DNA from: Stereocaulon alpinum
Taxonomy: Eukaryota; Ascomycota; Lecanoromycetes; Lecanorales; Stereocaulaceae
Assembly (NCBI GenBank): GCA_018257865.1
Contig: JAEUBA010000003.1
Span: forward strand, 186,001 to 250,000
Direction: 5' to 3'
Length of the DNA: 64,000 nucleotides
Made by a program: the position numbers and the translations under genes
Shown: positions 34,592 to 45,845 of the stretch, piece after piece
Position numbering within the stretch: position 1 is the stretch's first letter
Layout: the number at the start of each line of letters is the position of its first letter
The notes under the pieces: model-generated
Seen by the model: only the letters and a program-made list of their open reading frames with translations
What the model was told of the DNA's origin: nothing
The model's database searches: none

Positions 34592-36847
34592 ATGGTAAGC
34601 ATTAAGTGTATTCTTCAATCACTGTATAATCTCTAATTGGATTAGGCGTACATGCAAGCAAGGCCGCGCCATGCTGGAGTAGAGATGTTGCAGAAGGGCC
34701 GTGTCGAGTCATTGTTCTCGCAGAGATCGACTCGACCGCTGTCACGAGCAACTGAGATGTCCGACACTGATTTTGAAGATGATGACATAAGCGACTTCGA
34801 GGAGTATTCTGGCAGGAGGAGTGAAGAATCGTATGGCAACCAAAGCAATACAACTGCGTCCACGTTCGAAGAGCTCCGAACACCAGCTTCAACCGATTTC
34901 AGTAGCTTCAATTTTCAGCTCAAATTGGACGACAATCCAATGCCAATGAAGCCTGTAGAGGGGCCAGTGGGGCCGCATTTGTTTCGCATCTCACAGGAGG
35001 CATCGCAGGAGCCTGATATCTATCTTGAGTGGTCACCCGTATCGCCAGAGGAGTACAGGGCTGGTCCTCAGGTGAAGGAATTGGCGAGAAGGCGATCACA
35101 GCTTGTGGATGCTCCTCCTAAGAGCCTGCCTCTCGAACATTGGACGCCGGAGCAGGTTGCAAGTTGGATGATATCAAGCGGATTTGATCGTTCATTGGTG
35201 GAAAAATTCTATGTCAATGACATTTCGGGTCCAGTACTCAAGGACCTTCAATTTGCAAATCTGAAGGAGCTTGGAATCGAATCTTTCGGCCAGCGACATC
35301 AAGTATGGGACAAGATCCGCAATTTAAGGGGCTCACTGGACCTGCCATCATCACCAGAGACTTGCTCACCCGACTCGCCAAACGTTGCAGCTGCAGCCCC
35401 TCAACCCAGCTATAACCAGTCTCCAGATAAATCTCCATATGATTGTAGCCCAGATGAGAGTAAACCGAAAGAAAACCACGGAAGGAGGCGCCGAGCTCGC
35501 AGGGCCCTGAGACCGGACGATGTCATCTCTCCAGGCGAATCAGCTTCCATTGTGGCAATTGAGCAGCTGCTACCAAAGCCACATGTTTGCTCGAAAGGAG
35601 AGAACTGCAAGACATGGAGAAAGCAGCAGAAAATGCTGGCCAGGATTGCCAAAGAATTCCCATTGGAGATGGAGCAGATTGAGGAGAACAACGCTGCACC
35701 TTCAGAAATTACGATTCGACCAACTTCAGAAGCTATTCCATCTGTTGTCGCATCATCCGATCTCCTAGGCCAAGGAAGGCTGCCCGCTCTCCGAATCAAT
35801 GAGGAAGCGCTCAAGGTCGTCCAAACACGTGATCCGCAGGAAAACGTCAGGCAATTCATCAGCTTCCAGCATCTGAACGAGCCAGCCGAGGAGCCCACGA
35901 CACCCCCTTATGAGATGTTTCCTCCTCTGTCTCCACCAGCCAATACTCAAGCACCTCATGGCAATCTCAGCAGGCTTCCCAAGCTGACAATTCCCTCCCA
36001 AGCGCAGCCACAAGATGCCTTCTCTCCCAATCGAACCGTTCGGCCAGCATTCACGCCAATCACAGCAATGCAATACCAACAGGACGACATCTACCGCTTT
36101 GGCAGTCCAGCCTCCGCGATGGACGTCCCCGTCACAGCGATCCCGCTGGGCCCAATTGCGCGTGACGAGTCTCAATCTGTACCACCAGACATGCGTTTCG
36201 GCCAACACGAAGCCTTTTCGCGTTCTACTTCTCGCGCCGAGCACCGTCAACCCTGGTCACCAATCGAGCGCCCTCAAACAGCAAAACCAATCCCACATTC
36301 CATATCCCGCTCAACATCACGCCGCCAACCACCAGCCTTCGCCATGCCAGCCGTCGAAGAGCGAATCTCCACCCCCATCGACGACGAGCAAACACCAACC
36401 GTCAACGACGTCAACCACGCCGGCTGGATGAAGAAGCGTAAAACCAAAATGCTCCGTCACGAATGGCACGAAAACCACTTCCGTCTCAACGGCACCAGGC
36501 TCGCTATGCATCGCGATTCCAAAGCCCTGGACGCACTCGAGTACATCGACGTCGACGAATTTGCAGTCGCATGCTCTGCCATTGCTTCAAATAAGCTAAA
36601 CACAGCTTTCAAGTCTCTAAAAATGAGCGGCAAGAAAGACAAAAGCCTCGCATCCGCATTCGAATTCCAGCTCGTACCTGCAGCCGAAAAGAAAGGTGTC
36701 TTGAGCGCTGCGACGGGCAAGACGCATCATTTCGCTGTCAAGACGCAGGACGAGCGTATTGATTGGATGCGCGAGCTTATGCTTGCGAAGGCGCTTAGGC
36801 AGAAGGCTGATGGGTGTGAGATCAATGTTAATGGGAACATGATCTAA
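34592..36847 (+). CDS. SAM and PH domain protein (Boi-like), with a start-codon-only first exon
   Basis: The product has 734 residues. The proposed first exon is just the ATG at 34592-34594, followed by a 51-bp intron (GTAAGC, CTAAT branch, TTAG). Exon 2 (34646-36847) continues AYMQARPRHAGVEMLQKGR; without the intron, translation would begin at 34652. The acidic segment SDTDFEDDDISDFEEYSG precedes a SAM domain at about 164-230 (LEHWTPEQVASWMISSGFDR, LKELGIESFGQRHQVWDKI). A basic KENHGRRRRARRAL and a CxxGENCKTWRKQQK motif follow. A long disordered Pro/Ser linker leads to a C-terminal PH domain at about 590-720 (HAGWMKKRKTKMLRHEWHEN onwards to DERIDWMRELMLAKAL). SAM-PH proteins of the Boi1/Boi2 type act at polarised growth sites and bind Cdc42 or phosphoinositides; no SH3 domain is visible here. 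Role is inferred from domains. Confidence 0.85.
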
Positions 36848-37262
36848 GTACAGTACACCTAGAGGGTCAATGCTCATTTTCTTCATCTATCTATGTAGCC
36901 TTGAAGGCTCACTCAACGTTCTTTTCTCGTTTACATATTTCCTAGGCTAGGTTTGGGAGGTCATTGTGCATAGCGACTCAGGGGCATTTATGTATTTATG
37001 GGAGGCATAGCGACGTGGACCTAAAGGTCATGGTGCTTTTTATTTCTGTTTCGCATTTTCATGTTTCTTGGATCTTCATTCAATATTCCGTCATATTCTT
37101 ACGATACGCCGCTCACGATACCCACCCTCTACGATTACTTTACATTTTAGGTAGCTAGCTAGCTTCGATGAATTTACCATGAATCATTATACGAATATAG
37201 CTAGTGCATACTCGCCAAAGCGCAACATAATACACTTGACAGAATCATTATATACAACAGCA

Positions 37263-38634
37263 TCAAGAAGGATGATCTGGAGGTCTCGGTGGTTCGGGGC
37301 TAGGATTCCGCTTTGGGGATGATCGCTCGGAGGGATTCGAGGTGTGTGGTGATGTCGGGGACGCCGGTGGAGGATCGATGCTGGGTTGTTGTTCCTCCTC
37401 ACTACTAGGTGATGGCACTTGTGATTCCTGAATGATCGCCCCTTTCCGAATGTCCTGCTTTGGCGGTTAGCATTATCACATCTCTCCGATGTGGTTATCA
37501 CATGAAGCCTCTTACGTCTGGCGCCTCCGCTGGGCTGCTTAGTCCACGTTCACGAGCCAGTTTATGCGCCGCCTGTCGTCGCTCTTCGATCTCGGCTTCC
37601 TCTTGTTTACGCACGCGCTCCTCTTCTTGCTTTAGGTCGATTAGAGATGGCGCGTCCTCCTCTGCACTCTCTATCAGGCCGGACTCTTTGCCACTCGAGG
37701 TTGACGAGTCCTGTCGCTTCTTTTTGAGACTCCTCGTCTCCTTTGTTGATGCGCTCTTCGTAGATGTCCGTGATCCTGACGGTCTCCTCTTCCCTCTCCT
37801 TTTACTGCTGTGGTCATCACTCGTAGTATTCGTAGTCCTCCTCTCAAGTACCATAGCAAACTCATCATCAAGCGGCACCGCATCATCCTCATCCTCACTC
37901 GGAAACAAATCCCCTCTAGAGCTCAACGAGGTTGTAGTATCTCTACTTCCCACAGTCCCACTCCTACTCCTCCTATGCCCTCCTCTCCCATCATCCCCAT
38001 CCGCAATCAATGCCTCAGCTTCAACTCCACTGCGTCCCACATTCTCCTGCAAATCAGCCACACCAGGCCGATACCGCCTCCCCCTCCCCCCAATCTTCCA
38101 CGGCAGCCTTTCCAGAAAACCAAATATAGATGAGTGAGGAACAACATTCAGATCATTATCCTCCCCTCTATCCTTCGTTCTCCCCACCAGCCCCCGACTC
38201 CCATAACTCATCCCCCCATGTTTCCCCGGCTGCCCACCCCCACCCCCATTGCCATCCCCACTCAACAATCGATCCAACTCATCATTCCCCCACTCCGCCT
38301 CATCCTGCTCCCAATCATCATAGAAATCAAACGCAAGACTCTCCCTGCCCCTCGTAGGTCTCCGATGATGGGGCCGTCGTGAATCGTGTTCGCCTCGCGC
38401 GGCAGAGAAGCAGGGCTGGCAGGAAGCTTCGAGGCAGACATGTAGGGACGAGAGGCAGGGGGAGACGTAGGTTTGGGAGAAGGTGAAGAGGGAGGCTTGG
38501 GTGGTTTGGTTTGCTGCTTCGAGGTTCTGGGAGATTTGGTTGAGGGTTTGGCGGATTCGGGGGTCGTTTATGCGGCGCATGGTTGGAGGGCGGCGGGTGG
38601 GGTACGAATCATTCTTCATGTGGTGAGGGTGCAT
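37263..38634 (-). CDS. Conserved-looking acidic/basic fungal protein of unknown function, two exons
   Basis: Exon 1 (38634-37516) and exon 2 (37454-37263) are joined by a 61-bp intron with GTAAGA donor, a GCTAACC branch and an AAGCAG acceptor. The phase-0 junction gives EAPD then DIRKGAIIQESQV, and the frame ends at TGA after 64 more codons, 437 residues in total. The ATG at 38580 (MRRINDPRIRQTLNQISQNL) is an equally good start. After a helical N-terminus with several cysteines, the motif SLAFDFYDDWEQDEAEWGND followed by ELDRLL stands out and looks like the conserved core. The rest is charged and low in complexity: a Gly run, SRSGTVGSRDTTTSLSSRG, KRRGKRRPSG, and a Glu/Arg-rich helix EEERVRKQEEAEIEERRQAA. 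No enzyme motif is visible. It is convergent with the SAM-PH gene and divergent from the methyltransferase gene. Confidence 0.75.
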
Positions 38635-39167
38635 GCGCGATTATTGTGGAGGAGCTGGATGGTGGGTTTTTGAGTGTCGTTGCGTCGTTGGACTCGTCAT
38701 GCTTTTCAACTGGGTTCGGATTTTTCTGTCGGGTCTTTGGCTGGCGTTTTGCCGGCGCTCAGGGTCAGCCTTATTTAAGTGTGGTGAGAGCTGATTTCTT
38801 ATCTTGTATGGACCGAGTATGGCAAAGACTAGTAGCTATACGACTCAAAGGATGCGCCAGGGTGCATTCAATGAATTTGAGCCTTGATGACCGGGTATAG
38901 GATCGATGCCTCGAGCAGCAGACTTACCGCAGAGAGGCTCACTTGAGCTTATGGAGCGCAAATCTAAAGGCTCTTTGCTCTCCACGAATGTCATACCTGA
39001 ACCCATATCTTTGCAACGGAGTGCTATTAGAGCTCTTCCATGTGTAATTACAGGTGAGGATTGATCTTCTCGACTACTGATCAGATCGTTGAGTGCTATT
39101 CTTCCTGTCTTCTCGCTACGACCTGCCTCACGCTCCGATTCCCACCTTTGGACGACTACTTCTCATC

Positions 39168-40463
39168 ATGGTCTACTACATACGCTTTCTAAAGTGTCCA
39201 AAGCTTGATGTGAAGACAGGCCTGACCCGAGCCCTCGTCACCATCACTACGGACCTTGGGGATGCCTTCTACCCTGGCGACCTCACGCTTCATGCAATGC
39301 TCGTTACAGATTACAGGGAAGAACCGATCACAGATTGGCATACAGTACTGTGGAAAAAGGGCCTGCGGAGTGTCTGGATAGAAATTGGAGCATTGCGCAA
39401 ACGTGAATCAGAACTCAGGCGGCTTCTTGTCAATATTGAATGTACACAAGCGGCCGACACTGTTCTTTTGAAACACATACCAAAGGTCCTCAGTGCTCGA
39501 AGTGGTACGTTCAGTATGGATCATCCTCTAGCTGGTGACAAGATCGAGCGGAGATACAACACAGGGCAGGGTGATGAAAGGTCGGTATACGAAGAAACCG
39601 GCGAGAGCATTGCTCGCCACATTTGGTAGGTGATTTGATCCTTGTCCTACATTCATTTTCTTCCTTTTCTTCACGATCTGCTTTGAAATACCGACCTTCT
39701 TCACATTTCTCAAGTCTGCCGTACTTATAACGATGCCCCAATACAACTCAATGACTCAACTTCGAAACCGAGTTTTGTTCAGTCTGCTTCTTACCTTCGG
39801 AACATTAGGGATGCAGGAATTGCCTTGGTTGCTTTCCTTAGCAATATCACACGACAACCATTTCCAGAAACCCCTCTTGCCATGACTCTGACGAGAACCA
39901 CTCATGGCCCCAAAGTCCTCGAGCTTGGGAGTGGCTGTGGTATTGTGGGCTTAGAGATTGCTCGTCTGTGCCCCACGAGTGATGTCCTCTTGACTGATTT
40001 GCCGGAAGCGATGGCCATCATGGAGTATAATGTCAGCGAGGTAAAAGTGTCTTCCGCTACAGGCAAAATTGCCACGGCTATTCTGGACTGGGATGATGCC
40101 CTTCCTGCAACGATCAAACAGACTCAATATAATGTCGTGATAGTATCAGACTGCACTTACAATTCTGACAACATACCAGCGCTCGTAAAGACGCTGGCGG
40201 CAGTAGTCAACAAATTCCCAGCTGCTCTTGTCGTTGTTTCAATGAAAGTACGTCATGACAGTGAAGCCATCTTCTTCGAACTCATGCCCGAAGCTGGATT
40301 CGTCACTGTCGAAGAATATGCCATCTCACTGCCCGACCAACAGCGAGGTCATACTGGCCAGGAGCTTGACGTCGTTAACGTGTTCACTTTCGCAAAGACT
40401 AGAGACCCGAACAGAACCAAAGTAGCTCGTGATTCGCACAACAATCTTGATGCTGCTGCCTGA
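39168..40463 (+). CDS. Family-16 (METTL21-like) S-adenosylmethionine-dependent protein methyltransferase
   Basis: Exon 1 (39168-39625) starts with ATGGTCTACTAC in a good context and ends in GESIARHI; exon 2 (39809-40463) continues WDAGIALVAFLSNI. The 183-bp intron uses GTAGGT and a CATTAG acceptor, and the phase-2 junction recreates the W-D-A-G-I motif typical of this family; total 370 residues. SAM-binding motifs are VLELGSGCGIVGLEIARL (motif I) and DVLLTDLPEAMAIMEYN; the SDCTYNSDNIPALVKTL motif is the post-motif-II loop of lysine methyltransferases. The N-terminal 150 residues are less conserved and may contact the substrate. Relatives methylate lysines in translation factors and chaperones; the substrate here is unknown. 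Confidence 0.88.
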
Positions 40464-41520
40464 AGGAACCTCTAGGTGCGCTCTTTCGAACTATGATACG
40501 ACCAGTGAAGAGTGACACCCATTTCACTATGCAATCAACTTCTGCTATTGATACTCCTTTGGCGGTGTTCGCATCTCAAAATTCAGCTTTCAGCTCTATA
40601 CAAGCCAGTATCTCGACGCCAACTCAGCAGTAGTTGAATACGAGCCGGAATACGATGTGTTAAAGGATCGGCTACATTTGGATTCTCCACGATGGACGAA
40701 TTGGACAAACAAGCAACAGAGAATCTCAGTTAAACATCAGCTCATTCTGCTTTTAGGGGAAGAAGTCATCTCAGCTGTAGCAGGCATTGGAAACTGATAG
40801 GTTGTGTGTGTCCATGTATGTGAGCCCCCTTTACGTTCCGGATGTAGCCTAACTGTAAGTCAGGAAGCTAACCCAGATAGCCGAAAGCTTGTTGTGTCAT
40901 CGCCCTCGACCCTTAACCGGCCGAAAATGCTTGGCCGAAATAAATTCCGCACAGTATAAAAAAGCTCATGATTCACACCCTTCCACCGGCCTATCTCCCT
41001 CCAGACCGCCAATTCTTGCATATCCCGAAACTCTAGATTGTCCTGCAGGTATGTCTGAGATCTCATGTGGTCATGACCCTGCAGCACGAGGCGACATTTT
41101 CTGCCAACGGTCGAAATTCTGGACCATGACTAACAGAAGACTGAGCAGATCATTCCAACCAAACCAGTTCACTTATTTCAGATAAACCTCACACCACGGC
41201 TCCTCGAGCCTTGACGCAATTCAGCCTACAAGATCCTTCCTCACGCCAAAACCCACACATCCTCAACAATCTTCCACCTCCTGCAGTCCGCCACCCAAGA
41301 GTCCGAGCTTCTCCTGCTTGAAACCCCCCTAGAAAACCAATCGTCATACTCGACATCTCAGCTGCCGCATAGGACGTCTCCAGAGGTTCTTCCTCTTCCC
41401 GGGGAAGAGTCGAGGAGGACCGGTCGTGTCATTCCTGGGTCAGACATCTACAAGCCTCCCTAACACGAGTGTCGTCACGTCATAGATATCCCTCAATCAC
41501 CAAAACCTAACAAGTCTTGT
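40464..41520. promoter_or_regulatory. Long upstream region of the ornithine decarboxylase gene with a possible uORF
   Basis: About 1 kb separates the methyltransferase stop from the decarboxylase ATG and contains no separate gene. An ATG at 41051 opens a 44-codon frame (MSEISCGHDPAARGDIFCQR onwards) that stops at 41185, well before the main start. A CTGCAGGTATGT splice-donor-like sequence overlaps this ATG, so a 5'-leader intron is an alternative. Long, uORF-bearing leaders are known for ornithine decarboxylase mRNAs; whether this segment is transcribed is not shown. Confidence 0.35.
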
Positions 41521-42878
41521 ATGCGAATGGCACTTTCACCCACAACTCTCAACCAACAATATGCATCAATTGACTTTAATGAAAAATCATCAAGAGTCAA
41601 TCACAGCAGCCGTTATGGTCAAGAGCTTGGAAAACAATTGACAAAAGACGTGTCCAAGGCACGCATCGAGGGTATTGACACCGATACATGTGCTCCAGGA
41701 GATGAAGATGCTTTCTTCGTGGTAGACATGGGAGAGGTATACCGTCAGCACCTGCGCTGGAAGATGAACCTCAAACGGGTCAAGCCTCATTATGGTGAGA
41801 TTTTGTCAGCCTCTTTCTCATACATTATGTACTAACACTGTTAGCCATCAAGTGCAACCCTAATCCAGAGGTGCTCCGCCTCCTTGCAGAGCTCGGTACC
41901 GGCTTCGACTGTGCATCCAAAGCCGAAATTGAAATGGTCCTAGACCTTGGCGTTGATCCGTCCAGGATCATTTATGCTCAGCCATGCAAGACGAAGTCCT
42001 ACGTGCGGTATGCTGCAGAGAAAGGTGTCAAGCAAATGACCTTCGACAACATCGACGAGCTATATAAGATCAAGCGCTTCTATCCAAGCGCAGAGCTTTT
42101 CTTGCGTATTCTGACAGACGACTCGTCCAGTCTATGCCGGCTCAGTGACAAGTATGGAGCTTCCATGGACACTACGAAGGATCTACTGCTTCTTGCAAAG
42201 GACCTCGACCTCAATGTCGTGGGTGTCAGCTTTCATGTCGGCTCCGGTGCCTCCGATCCTCAATCCTTTGCTAGAGCGGTGGCAGACTCCCGAATCGTGT
42301 TCGATCAAGCCTACGATATTGGCTACACTCTCAAGACCTTAGATGTTGGTGGAGGCTTCTCCGGCGATTCTGGCAATCTTTTCGAGACCATGGCCGACGT
42401 ACTTAGCAAAGCCCTCGATGAACACTTCCCACCGAGCGTCCGCATCATCGGCGAGCCTGGAAGATACTATGTGGCATCAGCTTTCACATTGGCATGCAAC
42501 ATTATCGCTCGCCGCGACATCGTGGATCCAGCCACTGGGGAGACCAATTACATGATCTACCTCAATGACGGAGTCTACGGCAACTTCTCCAACCTAATCT
42601 TCGACCATCAGTTCGTGACCCCACGAGTCCTGAGCAAGCGTGATACATCTACACGCAGTGTCGACTATTCCGTCTGGGGACAATCCTGTGATGGCATCGA
42701 CCGCATTACCGAGATGTGCACTCTGCACGGGGTGCTCGACGTGGGCGACTGGCTCTACTTCGAGGAGATGGGCGCCTACACGAAATGCTCTGCTACGAGG
42801 TTCAACGGCTTCACAGACAACCACGACATTCTCTATGTCTCTAGCGAGCCCGGTGCGTCGGCTTTGCTGAACTACTGA
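41521..42878 (+). CDS. Ornithine decarboxylase
   Basis: Two exons (41521-41794 and 41845-42878) encode 435 residues; the 50-bp intron has GTGAGA, a TACTAACAC branch and TTAG, and splits the pyridoxal-phosphate lysine motif so that PHY is followed by AIKCNPNPE (lysine about residue 94). Other signature elements are FDCASKAEIEMV, VSFHVGSGASDPQSF (His about 222), LDVGGGFSG, IGEPGRYYVASAFTLA, the catalytic WGQSCDGID (Cys about 373) and MGAYTKCSATRFNGF. The enzyme is a cytosolic dimer that converts ornithine to putrescine, the entry step of polyamine synthesis, and is normally controlled by antizyme-driven degradation. Length and motif order fit eukaryotic ornithine decarboxylases. An ATG two codons downstream is an alternative start. 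Confidence 0.96.
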
Positions 42879-43300
42879 GTCTGTCCCGAGCAGATCGTCA
42901 AAAGGAGGGTGAGGTTTGAACAGGGTGGCAATGAGAGCTCTCGGTTGTTTATATCGTGGTAATAGAATGCGTGCTTTTCTTGTTTTCTCTGAAAGCTAGC
43001 ACATGCTGTACATACATTGATCAATACTTGATCTGTTAGCTTCTGCAATCAAGCTTTACATAAGACTCTAGATCCAGTTTCGAACGACCAGTCACCTTGC
43101 AAGCTCCAAGACTAACTGTGATTGATAGGCTTGATCCACAGCCAATTGGGGCTATTGTTTCGAGGCCCTACAGCCCCTCTTCATCTGAACATCAATTGGT
43201 CTTCCCCTTCAGCCTTCCAGATAATCAAATTCCATGCCTCATCACCATCATCTCTCCCCCTCCTATATACAACCTCACCATCAACCACCCACACACATCC

Positions 43301-44512
43301 CTACCCACCCCCCCAAAACCCCCAAACACACTCCACAATCTCCTCGCTCTTCGTAATAGGCAACTCATGCCCCGCATCCAGCCACTCAAACCTCACACAC
43401 TCCTTCCCCAAAACCTCAATCGCGTCCTCTTCCAATTCATCACTATCAATAACTACATCATTTCTCCCGCCGATGATGAGGACCTTCCCACCTTCTAACC
43501 CCTCTCTTGAGTATCGTTCTTCACTTGAGGCGTTCTGCGCTGCTAGTCTGGCTCCTATGTTTCGCCATGTGTCGTGCTGGTTGGCTATGGGTCCGTGTCG
43601 GATGCCGGACATGAATGCTTTTACGAAGCCGGGGTGTGCGTCGAGTTGCCATGCTATGGCCTTCGGTGCAGATAGGCCTGGTCGTGCTCGAGATAGCTCG
43701 GCCGTCTTGGGCATCACGCCCAATTTCTCTTTCGGTAGTTCTTCTGTGACTGGTGCAGCTGGCGCGAGTTCTTCTTTTGGCTTTCCGGGTTTTGTGGGCG
43801 GATCGCCGTTTCGTAGTCTGCGTGCTATTATTTTCTCGAGAGTTGTTTCGTTTATTAGGCCGGTGTTGTAGAGGAGTTTGTTTGTCCAGGAGAAATGTTC
43901 TGCGCGAATCAGGCCTGCTGGTGCGATGAGGATTAGAGAGGATACGAGGGTTGGGAAGTAGGATGTGAAGTTTGCTGCTATGCCGCCGCCTAGAGAGTAT
44001 CCGATTAGGGAGAATGTGTTGTTGTTGCCTGTCCATGATATGGGGGACGAGGCGAGGGCGAGGAGGATGGTGGTTGTGTAGAGGCGGGCTGAATGTGGGG
44101 TAGGGACTGGTGTGTCTGAGTAGCCGCGGCCTGGGAGGTCGAAGAGGATTACCCTGCAGCCTTTATCGACGAGGCTGTGGGCAATTTCTCCAAGTGCAAT
44201 GCATGGGTTGCTTATCCCGTGAATCAGCACCACTTTTCGCCCGTCTTCGGGCCCCCATTCGTAGACTCGGAGGCTGCCGTAGGGTGAATCCACGTCTCGG
44301 GCATTGGGGTAGGCGTCTGGTGGATAGGGTAGGTCTGCTGCTTCGGAGGTGGAGAGCTTGGGGAGGAGGGTCTTAACGGGTGAGGGAACGACGCCAGCGT
44401 CATCGTTTGAGCTGTTGATTTTGAAGAGGCGCAGGGCAACGGGAAGGGAGAGTGAGAGGCCGAAGAGGGCCCAAGGAATTAAGACGCGATTGTGACGGTA
44501 CCATTGCTCCAT
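43301..44512 (-). CDS. Alpha/beta hydrolase with N-terminal membrane anchor
   Basis: A single-exon frame of 403 residues starts at an ATG (MEQWYRHNRV) followed by a hydrophobic stretch (LIPWALFGLSLSLPVALRL) that should anchor it in a membrane. The hydrolase core begins KVVLIHGISNPCIA (oxyanion HG), with FDLPGRGYSDTP, the nucleophile elbow IGYSLGGG (Ser 173), the acid in IGGRNDVVID and the histidine in DAGHELP, so the catalytic triad is complete. A Pro/Lys/Glu-rich insert (PPTKPGKPKEELAPAAPVTE) lies in the cap region between strands. The substrate is unknown; fungal relatives are esterases, lipases or epoxide-hydrolase-like enzymes. It is convergent with ornithine decarboxylase and divergent from the zinc-finger gene. 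Confidence 0.88.
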   Translation of the reverse strand: MEQWYRHNRVLIPWALFGLSLSLPVALRLFKINSSNDDAGVVPSPVKTLLPKLSTSEAADLPYPPDAYPNARDVDSPYGSLRVYEWGPEDGRKVVLIHGISNPCIALGEIAHSLVDKGCRVILFDLPGRGYSDTPVPTPHSARLYTTTILLALASSPISWTGNNNTFSLIGYSLGGGIAANFTSYFPTLVSSLILIAPAGLIRAEHFSWTNKLLYNTGLINETTLEKIIARRLRNGDPPTKPGKPKEELAPAAPVTEELPKEKLGVMPKTAELSRARPGLSAPKAIAWQLDAHPGFVKAFMSGIRHGPIANQHDTWRNIGARLAAQNASSEERYSREGLEGGKVLIIGGRNDVVIDSDELEEDAIEVLGKECVRFEWLDAGHELPITKSEEIVECVWGFWGGG

Positions 44513-45372
44513 TTTGGTGCTTCAATTGGGCTCCTAAGCCTGGGGGCAGTTGGCCTTGAAGCCCAGTGAACGCAGGTAGGCCGCCATGTTTGCGGAGAGA
44601 GCGGAGATAGATATATTAGATGTAGGACAGTAGTGATACGTATGCTCCGTCCTATTCTAATGTTACGCTCATCCTGTGGAGCCTTGGCAGTTCCCGAGCG
44701 AGTTGTCCTCTTTCTGGGACCACCATCTACCACCTGCCGAGTGCTTGACGTTGTCTACCGCAGCAACTTCAAGCGTCCCTTTTTGAGGTCGCGAGCCCGG
44801 TCTACTGCCGTGCACTCTCTTCAACTCCTGGGACTTTCGCTACGACATGGGGTTCTGTCATGTGCGAACGTGGATTATGCAGCGTCCTGCAGAGCTCAGA
44901 GTCTGCCAAAGAGGACTGACTCCCATTGAACATGACAAGAGACATCAGTGTAAGATAACAGAGGCCGTTGGGCTCATAGAAAACAAAATCCTGGTTACAT
45001 TGACGCGTCCCCAATGTGACCTCAAAATTCAAGCGAGAATGGCGGACTACCTCAAGGCAGCTCGATCTTTGACCCCTTTGATCTTTTCTCCAGTTTGCCT
45101 GTACTACGCGCAGCTCCCAGAGAGGATTCGCCGTGAATGAGGGTACGGATCTTGCCCGACTGAGTCTGTAATCGAAGATGCTTCATCCCACATTCCTCCA
45201 TTGTCTCTTTTCAGCAACATGTCTCTATGCGGTCTTCTTTTGTTCATTGCCATTGTTCCTCGAAACCTGAAACCGTTTTCGGGTGGTACAGAAGTGGAGT
45301 CAGTCACTTGCCATCCTGAAACGCAGCATATATCGTTCTTTCGTCGCGTTATTGAGAGATGGCTGCCGCAAG

Positions 45373-45392
45373 TCTTCACTACGTAGTGAAGA
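45373..45392. repeat. Perfect 20-bp palindrome
   Basis: TCTTCACTAC is followed directly by its reverse complement GTAGTGAAGA with no spacer. It lies in the 1.3-kb divergent interval between the hydrolase and zinc-finger genes, so it could be a binding site for a dimeric regulator, or chance. Confidence 0.6.
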
Positions 45393-45845
45393 GTGAATTC
45401 AACCTCCTGATACTCCTGAAACCGCCATTTCAAGGAGTTGTCTCTTGTTTCTGGCTATTGTCAACGTTTCAGAAACACTTTTTGCTTCTATTGTCTGATT
45501 GAATAGCATTTCCTATTGTGGCAATCTATTACCAGCCTCCATTGTCTTCAGACGTTACTATCAATTACTATATGTTCTTGACACTCCTCCTCCTCTTCAA
45601 GAGCACCGACTTGAAAGCAAGCAACACCACAAGCACGTATCGTCATCATCATAGGTCCTTTTGGCAGACACTTTCATCTTATAACAGCTATCCCTCAATC
45701 ATCACCGTCTTCTCAGAGCTATCTGTCAGCTGCTGCTACAGCAAACAGACTCTAGCGACGACTGTCATACCTTCAAGATCTTTTGCCTACCAGATTTTTC
45801 TCCCAGTTCCTCAATATTCAAATCCAGATACCACAATCACTGAAG

